A stretch of 64,000 nucleotides of DNA from Colwellia hornerae. Lineage in GTDB: Bacteria; Pseudomonadota; Gammaproteobacteria; Enterobacterales; Alteromonadaceae. Under the pieces are notes generated by a model that was not told the DNA's origin, did not search any database, and saw nothing but the letters and a program-made list of their open reading frames with translations. Positions 16,279 through 24,972 of the stretch are shown in pieces. A program made the translations under genes and the position numbers. Each line of letters opens with the position of its first letter. Position 1 is the stretch's first letter. Location: the NCBI RefSeq assembly GCF_007954355.1, contig NZ_VOLR01000001.1:1-64000 (forward strand), written 5' to 3'.

Positions 16279-17451
16279 CTACTCAAAAGTTCCGCTTACT
16301 ACTGTTGTGTTGTCACGTTTATGCCAACGACCTTTTATCATCACGTCAGTAATTTCAAATTTGTTGTTAAGTACGAGCATATCGGCATCGTTATTTCGTA
16401 CTATTTTTCCTTTACTGTGTAAACGTAACAACGTAGCTACGTTGCTCGTAAACATCGGCAAAATACTCTCAAGCGCAATATTCTTTCTTAATGTTGCTTG
16501 TAATGTTTCCAGTAATGTACTGGCTCGGCCAAAGTCCATGTGTTGTAATTCGCCTTGTTGATCAAAACAAGGTAAACAACCACCACCGTCTGAACTGACG
16601 GTTATTTTGTCCAAGGGTAAACCTTTTTTTACGGCAATTTCTATCGCATCACATGCCTCTAAACCAGGCTCTGCTGTGCCTTCAGGAAAGGCAGTAATGT
16701 CGATATAACAGCCGTGCGCTAATAATTTGCAACTGTCTTCGAATAACGGTTTATTACGATTAACGTGCGTCGGATTAAAGACACGAGCAGGAATTTCTGT
16801 TTCACTAATCGCTCGTTCTATTAATTCGAGGCGTCGCTCACCATCACCAAGATGAAAATGAATAATACCGGCTTTACCGGTTAATAAGCCCGCGACATGT
16901 GCTTCACTGGCCAATTTTATCACTTCTTCGAAGGTCGGTTGGCTTGAACGATGATCGCTAATAGCAAACTCACCAATACCAATAACGGGCTCTAAAAAAG
17001 TAATATCTGCTTTTGCGCTACCCATTAACGTTGTTAATGGGTAATGATAACCACCGGTCCAACAATATGCCGACATACCTTCTTCGCGTAGTCCGTAAAC
17101 TTTGCTGATCAGGTTGGCAATACTTCGCGTGGTGTCATCGGTACCTAAAAGCCCTACAACGGTTGTCACACCCACTTGGGTAAATTCTGACAGAGAAACC
17201 GGAGGAACCTGTGTTGAAAAACCTGCTTCGCCACCGCCACCGGTAATATGAGCATGACTGTCGATAAAGCCTGGTACTAGATATGCGCCATTAAAATCAA
17301 TGACTTCTACTGGCCAGTTATCAGGGATATTATGATGGCCATTATCGGATACATCAAATATATCAGCGATTTTTCCACCAGCAACCAGCACATCTTTAAT
17401 ACCCATAGGATTAGGGTTATAAAGGTTTACATTCTTTAATAATGAAATCAT
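16279..17451 (-). CDS. iadA: Isoaspartyl dipeptidase
   Basis: Zinc amidohydrolase that splits beta-aspartyl dipeptides; here the natural substrate is probably beta-Asp-Arg released by CphB. 390 residues from the ATG at 17451, the same length as E. coli IadA; the longer reading from 17613 adds 54 residues without homology. Visible: metal ligands HAH in GFIDSHAHITGGGGE, the ligand region EFAISDHRSSQ, HFHLGDGERRL, and the catalytic Asp in SSDGGGCLP. First gene of the iadA-cphB operon. The start has no strong ribosome-binding site. Confidence 0.93.
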   Translation of the reverse strand: MISLLKNVNLYNPNPMGIKDVLVAGGKIADIFDVSDNGHHNIPDNWPVEVIDFNGAYLVPGFIDSHAHITGGGGEAGFSTQVPPVSLSEFTQVGVTTVVGLLGTDDTTRSIANLISKVYGLREEGMSAYCWTGGYHYPLTTLMGSAKADITFLEPVIGIGEFAISDHRSSQPTFEEVIKLASEAHVAGLLTGKAGIIHFHLGDGERRLELIERAISETEIPARVFNPTHVNRNKPLFEDSCKLLAHGCYIDITAFPEGTAEPGLEACDAIEIAVKKGLPLDKITVSSDGGGCLPCFDQQGELQHMDFGRASTLLETLQATLRKNIALESILPMFTSNVATLLRLHSKGKIVRNNDADMLVLNNKFEITDVMIKGRWHKRDNTTVVSGTFE

Positions 17452-17855
17452 AAATTTACGGCAAGACTTTATAAATAGCAGACGAGTATAGACTATTCTA
17501 CACCTAGTCCTTAGGGCGGCAACTATAACATAGCTATAATTTCTCAGCCAACTACATTTGTAAACGAAAGGTTTAAATACTGTTTTTACTGGGCATTTAA
17601 GCCAATAGCGCATTAATCATATTAACGAAAGTGATAATAATTCATCGCCATAAACCAAGGGTAGGTTTTAACGTCTTAATAGTTTGGTAAGTCTATGGAT
17701 GATGTCCGTGTGAAAAGGCTCTGAGCTTAAGGTAAATAGTTAGCCGCTAACACGATGTTAGCGGCACTATTATAGTTTACAAAAAAGGTTAACTCACCAC
17801 AGCTTTAGCTAAAAAAATCGCACTCTTATGCGCTGCAGTGTTTATTACAGAGCCT
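17452..17855. other. Intergenic region between proA and iadA
   Basis: 404 bp with no convincing gene. It contains the hairpin at 17743-17765 (end of proA) and should contain the iadA promoter, not pinned down. Confidence 0.45.
17743..17765 (-). terminator. Perfect 10-bp hairpin after proA
   Basis: GCCGCTAACA pairs with TGTTAGCGGC over a CGA loop, 90 bp past the proA stop. No T run follows on the minus strand. Confidence 0.5.
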
Positions 17856-19115
17856 TTAAGGGCGAGTTTGCCCTTGACCGGCAACACGGTATTTAAAAAT
17901 GGTCAGCTGCTCTAAACCAACTGGTCCACGGGCATGTACTTTACCGGTAGCAATGCCGATTTCAGCGCCCATACCAAACTCACCACCATCAGCAAATTGA
18001 GTTGAGGCGTTATGCATCACCACGGCCGAATCAACAGAGCGCATAAATGTTTCTGCGACTTCCGCATTTTCAGTGATAATAGCATCAGTATGCTTAGAGG
18101 AATGCTCTTCAATAAAGTCAAGCGCTTCATCTAAGCTAGAGACTATTTTAACCGATAAAATGGCATCAAGGTATTCAGTATCCCAATCGGCATCAGTTGC
18201 AACATTAATACGGGGATCGCAGGCTTGAGCGGCAACATCACCACGAATCTCACAACCAACTAAGGTCTCAACGAGTTGTGGTAAAAATTCTTTTGCTATT
18301 GCTTGGTCTAACACTAAACTTTCTGTTGCACCACAAACACCGGTTCTGCGTAACTTGGCATTTTTAATAATACTTAGTGCTTTAGCAACGTCCGCGTCTT
18401 TATCAACATAAATATGGTTGTTACCATCTAAATGCAACAAGGTTGGCACTTGAGCTTCGTTTCTGACTAGCTCAACTAAACCTCGGCCACCACGAGGAAT
18501 AACTAAATCAACATAATCGGCACAGCGCAGCAAAGCGGCAACGGCAGAGCGGTCATCGGTGTCAACCAGTTGTATACAGTTAGCCGGTAAGCCAGCCGCA
18601 CGTAAACCCGTTGCCATACACTCAACAATAATACGTGTGGAATTTAAGCTTTCAGAGCCGCCACGTAAAATTACCGTATTACCTGACTTAAGACATAACG
18701 CGCCCGCATCTGCGCCAACATTAGGACGTGATTCATAAATCATCCCAATAACACCAATAGGTGTTGCTACACGCGTTATTTTAAGACCATTTGGACGGTC
18801 AAATTCGGCTAATACTCGACCGACAGGGTCGGCTAATTTGGCAATATCTTCTAACGCGACAGCCATACCTTCAACTCTTTCAGGGTTAAGCTCTAGTCGG
18901 TCTACAAATGAGTCGGCTTTGCCGGCTTTTTTAACGCTTAACACATCGAGTGCGTTAGCGTTAAGTAGTGCATCCATATTTTCGCGTAGTGCATTTGCGG
19001 CAATAGTTAATGCTTGGTTTTTTTGTTCAGTGGTTGCACAGGCAAGTACTTTTGCCGCAGCTTTTGCTTGTTTACCAAGCGTGGTGATCATTGTTTCTAT
19101 ATCTGTATTCGACAT
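17856..19115 (-). CDS. proA: Gamma-glutamyl phosphate reductase
   Basis: Second step of proline synthesis: reduces gamma-glutamyl phosphate to glutamate semialdehyde with NADPH. 419 residues, normal length. The aldehyde-dehydrogenase-like catalytic cysteine is in the conserved [12 protein letters not shown] stretch; [15 protein letters not shown] and [22 protein letters not shown] are diagnostic. AAGGA precedes the ATG. proC lies upstream on the same strand (189 bp), so the two may be co-transcribed; proB is divergent from proC. Confidence 0.96.
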   Translation of the reverse strand: MSNTDIETMITTLGKQAKAAAKVLACATTEQKNQALTIAANALRENMDALLNANALDVLSVKKAGKADSFVDRLELNPERVEGMAVALEDIAKLADPVGRVLAEFDRPNGLKITRVATPIGVIGMIYESRPNVGADAGALCLKSGNTVILRGGSESLNSTRIIVECMATGLRAAGLPANCIQLVDTDDRSAVAALLRCADYVDLVIPRGGRGLVELVRNEAQVPTLLHLDGNNHIYVDKDADVAKALSIIKNAKLRRTGVCGATESLVLDQAIAKEFLPQLVETLVGCEIRGDVAAQACDPRINVATDADWDTEYLDAILSVKIVSSLDEALDFIEEHSSKHTDAIITENAEVAETFMRSVDSAVVMHNASTQFADGGEFGMGAEIGIATGKVHARGPVGLEQLTIFKYRVAGQGQTRP

Positions 19116-19304
19116 TAATTTTTTTTCCTTTTACTTATTCGTTTAACGCTAAACTGTTTGATCAAATCGAACTTTTTTGTTTGAATGATCTTAACTTTTA
19201 TTTTTTATTACTGATATTAATATCAGTAATAATAAAAGTTCAGTTTAAGAATTTAGGGTCTTCATCAAAAATATTCGAGTGCGTCATCGCTGACGGGGCT
19301 AAAG

Positions 19305-20084
19305 TTAGCGCAAGGCTACTGCACGTTGATAAGCCGATGAAACGGTTGAGTCAAACAAAGACGCTAATTGTTCATCTTGCATAAGCGCGCTTAATCCAGC
19401 AGCTGTTGTACCATTTTTACTGGTCACTGAGTTTCGTAAAGTATCGATATCTTCTTTACTCGTTAAAGCCAACTCCATTGAACCACCGAGTGTGTTCAAT
19501 ACCAACTCTGTTGCGGTTTGCGGCGAAAAGCCAAGTTTAATGGCCGACTCTATCCAGCAACGTGCTATTTCGAAGGCATAACCAGGACCACTTCCAGCGA
19601 CTGCGGTTACTCGGTCTAGTTCGTCTTCGCTGTTTGCTAAGTGGGTATAACCAACTGCATTGGTTAACGCCATAGCGTTTTCAATGTGAACAGCGCTGCA
19701 ACGCGAGTTTGCGTAAAGTCCGCTAACACCTCTGCCTATTTGTGCGGGTAGGTTTGGCATAACTCGGACAATAGCTTGTTCGCCAAGCAGTTGCTCTATT
19801 GAAGAAACCGAGTAGCCAGCAGCGATAGAAATAATGCAACCCGAATCAGCAAGGTGACGACGGTAGCTTGGTAATATTTTTTCAATAAGCTGTGGTTTAA
19901 TCGCAATAACGATAATGTCGAAACGTTGGTCAGCCAGCTCTTCAATGGCTTGTCTGATGATAACACCTTGCGGTGCTTTAACTAATGAGGGATTAATAAT
20001 AGTGATAGTGTGATTTGTAGAGGTTGCCCAACGAGTCAATAAAGAACCGCCCATTTTACCACAACCAATCATAAGTAATGACAT
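19305..20084 (-). CDS. proC: Pyrroline-5-carboxylate reductase
   Basis: Last step of proline synthesis. 259 residues, a little shorter than the ~269 of E. coli. N-terminal Rossmann motif with IGCGKMGGSLL, VIAIKPQ, and the signature VAGSGPGYAFE followed by the C-terminal dimer helices ending in LRNSVTSKNGTTAAGL. AGGAG lies upstream of the ATG at 20084. Divergent from proB. Confidence 0.94.
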   Translation of the reverse strand: MSLLMIGCGKMGGSLLTRWATSTNHTITIINPSLVKAPQGVIIRQAIEELADQRFDIIVIAIKPQLIEKILPSYRRHLADSGCIISIAAGYSVSSIEQLLGEQAIVRVMPNLPAQIGRGVSGLYANSRCSAVHIENAMALTNAVGYTHLANSEDELDRVTAVAGSGPGYAFEIARCWIESAIKLGFSPQTATELVLNTLGGSMELALTSKEDIDTLRNSVTSKNGTTAAGLSALMQDEQLASLFDSTVSSAYQRAVALR

Positions 20085-20202
20085 GAAACTCCTGATGTTT
20101 TTTAGCTTACATTGAATGAAATGCAGATCGTTTTGCAGGTGTTCAGTACGAACTTTTTAAAGCCCGATATTATATTTTTCAATGCGTTGATTTTGCGTGC
20201 AA

Positions 20203-20231
20203 TTGAAAAATTATCTTTTTTAGTATATGAT
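20203..20231 (+). promoter_or_regulatory. Sigma-70 promoter of proB
   Basis: TTGAAA (20203-20208), a 17-bp spacer and TATGAT (20226-20231). This predicts a start near 20238 and therefore a leader of about 230 nt before proB. The ATG at 20227 lies inside the -10 box, so it cannot be the start of a translated leader ORF. Confidence 0.7.
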
Positions 20232-20311
20232 ATCCGCACTCATTTGTCGATTGCCGTCAAATTCTAACGTTTTTACCAACGTTTCAATAATTTTTTATCA
20301 TCTACTTTTAA

Positions 20312-20325
20312 TGCGGTCAACCGCA
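20312..20325 (+). promoter_or_regulatory. Small hairpin in the proB leader
   Basis: TGCGG-TCAA-CCGCA: a 5-bp GC-rich stem with a tetraloop, about 75 nt into the predicted leader. It may be part of a larger fold with the hairpin at 20385-20437. Confidence 0.35.
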
Positions 20326-20384
20326 GCTAAAATTATATTATCAGTAGTAAGCAATAATTCTAATACGACAATAAAATATCACGA

Positions 20385-20437
20385 AAATAGCAGCAATTTG
20401 TTGAATCAATTTTGTAAACGATTCAACGCTGCTATTT
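20385..20437 (+). promoter_or_regulatory. Long two-part hairpin in the proB leader
   Basis: Outer arms AAATAGCAGC (20385-20394) and GCTGCTATTT (20428-20437) pair over 10 bp; inner arms GTTGAATC (20400-20407) and GATTCAAC (20420-20427) pair over 8 bp, with a one-sided AATTT bulge and a 12-nt loop. It ends 29 nt before the TTG start of proB. It could be an attenuator or another RNA control element; it is not followed by a clean T run. No known riboswitch was recognised. Confidence 0.6.
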
Positions 20438-20466
20438 AATTTAATTAATCAGAGCACGGAGTAATT

Positions 20467-21645
20467 TTGCCCTCATTTGAACAACAAAAAACTGAAAAAT
20501 CTTCTCGAAGCAAGCCACGTATCGTTATTAAAGTGGGCTCGAGTCTCTTAGCAAATGTTAAAAATTTAACACCTAGTTTTGCTTTTATGCATGGTCTGTT
20601 AAGTGACATCTCTTTGTTACGCGAGCAAGGCTACGAAGTTGTACTGACATCTTCTGGCTCAGTAGCATTAGGTCTAAATACAGTTGGTTGCACTATTGAA
20701 AATGCGAGTGTGCAAGATAAGCAAGCGGCTGCCGCTTGTGGACAACCGATCTTAATGCATGCCTACAAGCAAATTGCACTTGAGTATGGTTTTGATATAG
20801 CGCAGGTTTTAGTTACCTTAGATGATTTAGAAAATAGACGTCGCTTTCTCAATATCAAAAATACTGTTCATCGCTTGATAAAACAAGGTGTAATGCCTAT
20901 CGTCAACGAAAATGATACGGTGACTACAGAAGAAATTCGTGTCGGAGACAATGACCGACTTGCTGCTAAAGTCGCACAAATGATTGGCGCAGAGTATTTG
21001 TTTATTCTTACCTGTATCGATGGCGTGTATGACCGAGACCCTTCAGAAGAAGGCGCAGTATTCGTTGAGTCTATCGAAGATGTTAGTAGTTATATGGAAG
21101 CGGCAAGCGGCACCAGTTCTTTAGGTACCGGCGGCATGCTAACTAAACTACAAGCGGCCAATATGGCGCAAAATGCTGGTTGTACGACCATAATTTCGAG
21201 AGGAACGATGGAAGCGCCGGTTACCGGTGTATTGCACGGTGAACGTAGGCACACTAAGTGTATTGCTCACTCATCACCTTCATCAGCATGGAACATCTGG
21301 CTAACCGATCGTCTACAAATGGCCGGTAGTTTAGTGATAAAACAAGACGTAGCTGATGCCTTATATGGCGGTGACGAAGGATTTACCTGTCACGATGTTG
21401 TTTCAATACATGGTAACTTCGAACGCGCAGATGTGCTGCACGTCTACGACGAAAAAGGTGAAGAAATAGCACGTGGTTTGTGTAACTTCTCATCGGATGA
21501 AACAGCCATTATTGCTAGTCGTCCAGACGAAACGGTGCAAAATATCCTCGGGTATAGCGCTTCACAACGCTTGATCAATAGTGAAAACTTGGTCGTCTTA
21601 AGTGAACATCATCTTTCTTGGGATGAACCTGTTCAAGATGCTTAA
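20467..21645 (+). CDS. proB: Glutamate 5-kinase
   Basis: First and committed step of proline synthesis: ATP-dependent phosphorylation of glutamate, normally feedback-inhibited by proline. 392 residues: amino-acid-kinase domain (about 18-275; RIVIKVGSSLLA, NENDTVTTEEIRVGDNDRLAA, GTGGMLTKLQAA) and a C-terminal PUA domain. The start is TTG at 20467, chosen because a CGGAG site lies just upstream and the first ATG in frame is deep inside the kinase domain. The N terminus is ~17 residues longer than in E. coli. A long structured leader precedes it. Confidence 0.95.
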   Translation: MPSFEQQKTEKSSRSKPRIVIKVGSSLLANVKNLTPSFAFMHGLLSDISLLREQGYEVVLTSSGSVALGLNTVGCTIENASVQDKQAAAACGQPILMHAYKQIALEYGFDIAQVLVTLDDLENRRRFLNIKNTVHRLIKQGVMPIVNENDTVTTEEIRVGDNDRLAAKVAQMIGAEYLFILTCIDGVYDRDPSEEGAVFVESIEDVSSYMEAASGTSSLGTGGMLTKLQAANMAQNAGCTTIISRGTMEAPVTGVLHGERRHTKCIAHSSPSSAWNIWLTDRLQMAGSLVIKQDVADALYGGDEGFTCHDVVSIHGNFERADVLHVYDEKGEEIARGLCNFSSDETAIIASRPDETVQNILGYSASQRLINSENLVVLSEHHLSWDEPVQDA

Positions 21646-21657
21646 TTGATTAAATGA

Positions 21658-21683
21658 CCTCTGCAGCAATGCAGAGGTTTTTT
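21658..21683 (+). terminator. Terminator of proB
   Basis: CCTCTGCA and TGCAGAGG with a GCAA loop, followed by six T, directly after the proB stop. A classical intrinsic terminator. Confidence 0.92.
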
Positions 21684-21872
21684 ATCGCTTAAATACATTC
21701 ATTATTCTTACCCACTCAGTGTTAGCCTCAGCTAATCGACTAAACCACCCTTGTCTGCAAGCGCCTCATTCCATCAGCTACGCCAGCTACATCGATATAT
21801 AATCACTCAACTGTGTTGATCTAATCACTAAGTTAATTCGTATATAATTTTTTGCCTTTTTGAATTATAGCT

Positions 21873-23219
21873 ATGAAACGTTCCTTATACTGGGTGACTA
21901 ACGATCTTCGTCTCAATGACAACATTGCACTTAACTTAGCCAGCCAAAGTGAACAATTACTTTGTGTTTATGTTGTTGATAAAAAGTGGTTCGAGCCAAA
22001 GAACTATCAATCTAAACCTTTGGGTGATAAACGCTGGCACTTTTTACAGGGGTGTTTGAGTGATTTTAATCAAAGTTTATTAGCATTAGATCAACAACTC
22101 TACATTGTTTACGGAGACACCTTGTCGAGTTTAACCGCGCTCTGTGAAAAATATGACATTACCGATGTTACTACTACGCGTCTTCCTGGCACATATGAAA
22201 ACAATTTAATCGATGAGCTCGGTCAGCGTATGCCTGACGTGGATATTCATCAGGTCGATCAATTCACTTTATTCCCACATCACATTTTACCTTTTGAACT
22301 TGAGCAACTGCCGATAAGTTATTCTAAGTTTAGAAAGGTGATGGCTGATATTAGCATCGCTGCTGTTACACCCAGCATTGAATCTTTGCCCCGTATGTTT
22401 GCCAATATGCCTTCGCCCACCATTTTTAGGCCACCATGGTTACCTAACGCCCCTTATCAAAGGGCAAAGTGTGGTTATAATTTTGAGGGTGGTGAAACTG
22501 CCGGTTTAAAGCAGCTTAGTCGTTATTTTTCATTGGCTTTACCGGCTGATTATAAACAGGTTAGAAATAATTTAGATGGCTGGGATAATAGCAGTAAGTT
22601 ATCGGCTTGGTTAAATTATGGCTGTATCTCTGCGCGGCAAGTGAACCACTCGATTACTGTTTTTGAAGAGCAGCATACGCAAAACAGTTCGACTGAATGC
22701 TTGTATTTAGAGTTATTATGGCGCGAATACTTCCAGTGGTTACACTTTAAGGTTGGTGCGAAAACCTATCAATTTAAAGGTCTGGCTGAACATCCCCCCT
22801 TAACCTCATTTTATCCTGAGCGTTTTAATAAATGGTGCTTAGGTCAGACGCCTTATCCGCTTGTTAATGCTTGTATGAATGAGTTAATTACCACAGGTTA
22901 TATAAGTAACCGAGCCCGTCAAATCGTCGCCAGTTGCTTGGTTAATGAACTCAGTGTTGATTGGCGATATGGCGCGGCTTGGTTTGAAGAACAACTAATT
23001 GATTATGATGCTGGCGTTAATTGGGGTAATTGGCAGTATATTGCGGGTGTTGGCGTTGATCCTAGAGGTGGCAGACATTTCAACATTGAAAAGCAAACAG
23101 CACTGTATGACCCTGATGGGGTTTATCAGGCTAAGTGGTTAACTCGAGGAGATCACTCGAGTAAGCCACTTGATTCTGTCGACGCTGCTGATTGGCCGGT
23201 GCAACCACTAAATGACTGA
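21873..23219 (+). CDS. Cryptochrome DASH / single-strand DNA photolyase
   Basis: FAD flavoprotein of the DASH branch. 448 residues: N-terminal photolyase alpha/beta domain (SLYWVTNDLRLNDN), linker, and FAD domain with LLWREYFQWLHFK, NRARQIVASCL, VNWGNWQYIAGVGVDPRGGRHFN. The NWGNWQY...GVG-DPR stretch is the mark of DASH proteins, which repair pyrimidine dimers in single-stranded or looped DNA. First gene of a same-strand cluster; the next gene overlaps its last codons. The promoter was not fixed, though TATAAT-like sequence lies about 25 bp upstream. Confidence 0.9.
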   Translation: MKRSLYWVTNDLRLNDNIALNLASQSEQLLCVYVVDKKWFEPKNYQSKPLGDKRWHFLQGCLSDFNQSLLALDQQLYIVYGDTLSSLTALCEKYDITDVTTTRLPGTYENNLIDELGQRMPDVDIHQVDQFTLFPHHILPFELEQLPISYSKFRKVMADISIAAVTPSIESLPRMFANMPSPTIFRPPWLPNAPYQRAKCGYNFEGGETAGLKQLSRYFSLALPADYKQVRNNLDGWDNSSKLSAWLNYGCISARQVNHSITVFEEQHTQNSSTECLYLELLWREYFQWLHFKVGAKTYQFKGLAEHPPLTSFYPERFNKWCLGQTPYPLVNACMNELITTGYISNRARQIVASCLVNELSVDWRYGAAWFEEQLIDYDAGVNWGNWQYIAGVGVDPRGGRHFNIEKQTALYDPDGVYQAKWLTRGDHSSKPLDSVDAADWPVQPLND

Positions 23220-24768
23220 GACACTTATTGAAGAAACACCGATGAAGACTGCAGTCAATGTTGTTTGGCTGAAACGTGATTTACGCCTCAGTGATCATCA
23301 ACCTCTAGTGCAAGCGATTAAATCGGGTCAAACCTTGCTTTACTATGTCTTTGAACCCTTGCTGATAAACGATCCTCATTATGATGAGCGCCATTGGCGT
23401 TTTGTTTGGCAATCTATTGCTGATATCAATAGTCAGCTAGCCGCTTTTAATTCACGTGTATATTTATATTTTGGTGATGCAATAGCGGGTTTAGTTGAAA
23501 TCAACAACGTCTTTAAAATAAGCGGGTTATTTAGCCACGAAGAAGTTGGCTTGTTATCGACCTTTGAGCGAGATAAATCGGTTCAACAGTGGTGCCAAGG
23601 ACAAGGTATAGTTTGGAGTGAGAGTCAATTTGGTGCAGTAAGTCGTGGTAAAAAAAATAGAATTGATTGGGATAAACACTGGCGCCAAATTATGAAAGCG
23701 CCACTGGAAGAAGCCAAACTGTCGGATGATGCGCTAGCGAGTTGTACATTAATAGATAAGCTATTTGCCGCAAGTTTTCCAATATCATGGTCAATAACCG
23801 ATGACTTTATGCTCAAAGGTGGCGAACTTTGGGCACAAAGAACCCTGCAATCCTTTTTAAAGGGGCGTGGTAAAGGTTATCATTTTGATATCTCTAAACC
23901 GCAAGCGAGTCGTAAAAGTTGCTCTCGGTTGTCACCTTATTTAGCTTGGGGCAATATAAGTTTAAGAGAGTTCTATCAAACTATTTTGATAACAAGATCA
24001 GAACGGGGTTGGAAACGTCCAATAGACGCGCTGGCTTCTCGGCTACATTGGCATTGTCATTTCATTCAAAAATTTGAAAGTGAACATCAAATGCAATGGC
24101 GACCCGTCAATAAAGCCTATAATGACTTAATGTATCCAGATATTCATTGTGGATTGAGTGTTGAAGAACGACTAGATAAATGGAAAACTGCGCAAACCGG
24201 TTACCCATTAGTTGACGCCTGTATGCGTTGCTTAGAGCAAACTGGCTATATAAACTTTCGTATGCGGGCGATGCTAGTGAGTTTTTTATGCCATCATTTA
24301 CTGGTGGATTGGCGATTAGGTGTCAGCCATTTAGCACAATTATTTCTTGATTTTGAACCCGGCATTCATTACCCGCAATTTCAAATGCAGTCTGGTGTTA
24401 CTGGTACTAATATCATCAGGGTTTATAACCCGGTTAAACAATCATTAGAGAAAGATAGTAACGGTGAGTTTCTTAGAAAATGGTTACCTGAATTAGCTGA
24501 GTTACCCAATGAAGTTATTCATACGCCGTGGTTATTGTCACCCATGGAACAACAGCTTTATCAATGCCAATTAGGTGATAATTACCCATCTCCTATGGTA
24601 GATATTAACGAAACAGGCAAGATTGCTCGCGATTTATTATGGGGATTTCGTCAACGTTTTACCACCAAAAAAGAAGGGCAACGTATTGTAGCTAAGCATG
24701 TTAGAGGCAATAAAAAAATAAGCAAAGCTAAAAAACCTCAACAGTTAAAAATCGCAGAAAGTGATTAA
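23212..24768 (+). CDS. Class I-type FAD-binding photolyase/cryptochrome
   Basis: 518 residues. Photolyase N-terminal domain (VVWLKRDLRLSDHQPL) and FAD-binding domain (SPYLAWGNIS, ASRLHWHCHFIQKFE, GYPLVDACMRCLEQTGYINFRMRAMLVSFLCHHLLVDWR, then GTNIIRVYNPVKQS). Light-driven repair of cyclobutane dimers is the likely job, but a signalling cryptochrome cannot be excluded. A basic C-terminal tail (about 480-518) is unusual. The start at 23212 overlaps the DASH gene by 8 bp, showing translational coupling; ATG 23242 (MKTAVNVVWLKRD) is an alternative that fits the fold better. The next gene begins 6 bp after its stop. Confidence 0.88.
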   Translation: MTETLIEETPMKTAVNVVWLKRDLRLSDHQPLVQAIKSGQTLLYYVFEPLLINDPHYDERHWRFVWQSIADINSQLAAFNSRVYLYFGDAIAGLVEINNVFKISGLFSHEEVGLLSTFERDKSVQQWCQGQGIVWSESQFGAVSRGKKNRIDWDKHWRQIMKAPLEEAKLSDDALASCTLIDKLFAASFPISWSITDDFMLKGGELWAQRTLQSFLKGRGKGYHFDISKPQASRKSCSRLSPYLAWGNISLREFYQTILITRSERGWKRPIDALASRLHWHCHFIQKFESEHQMQWRPVNKAYNDLMYPDIHCGLSVEERLDKWKTAQTGYPLVDACMRCLEQTGYINFRMRAMLVSFLCHHLLVDWRLGVSHLAQLFLDFEPGIHYPQFQMQSGVTGTNIIRVYNPVKQSLEKDSNGEFLRKWLPELAELPNEVIHTPWLLSPMEQQLYQCQLGDNYPSPMVDINETGKIARDLLWGFRQRFTTKKEGQRIVAKHVRGNKKISKAKKPQQLKIAESD

Positions 24769-24774
24769 GTTATT

Positions 24775-24921
24775 ATGCATAAAAAATTAAAATTACCCGA
24801 GAAAAATTGCCATACTTGTAACAAAAATTTCTTGTGGCGAAAAAAATGGCAAGCATGTTGGCAAGATGTCCGCTATTGCTCTGAGCGTTGCCGACGTAGT
24901 AAAAATGCCAGCATAAGCTAA
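24775..24921 (+). CDS. DUF2256 small cysteine-rich protein
   Basis: A 48-residue protein starting 6 bp after the photolyase stop. The sequence carries CHTCNKNFLWRKKW, then VRYCSERCRR: four cysteines in a CxxC...CxxxC pattern that probably bind one zinc. This is the DUF2256 signature as I know it, a family often found beside photolyase/cryptochrome genes, with no established function. No separate ribosome-binding site is seen, so it is probably translationally coupled to the gene before it. Short, but motif and context make it real. Confidence 0.85.
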   Translation: MHKKLKLPEKNCHTCNKNFLWRKKWQACWQDVRYCSERCRRSKNASIS

Positions 24922-24972
24922 AATAATTATTTATAGCTCAATTCACCGTTAAAGGTAAAGTAAGGTAAATCA

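Noticed and set aside
20227-20439. 70-aa ORF upstream of proB as a leader peptide gene
   Set aside because: Its ATG lies in the -10 box of the proB promoter, no ribosome-binding site is present and there is no run of proline codons. It is better read as structured leader RNA.
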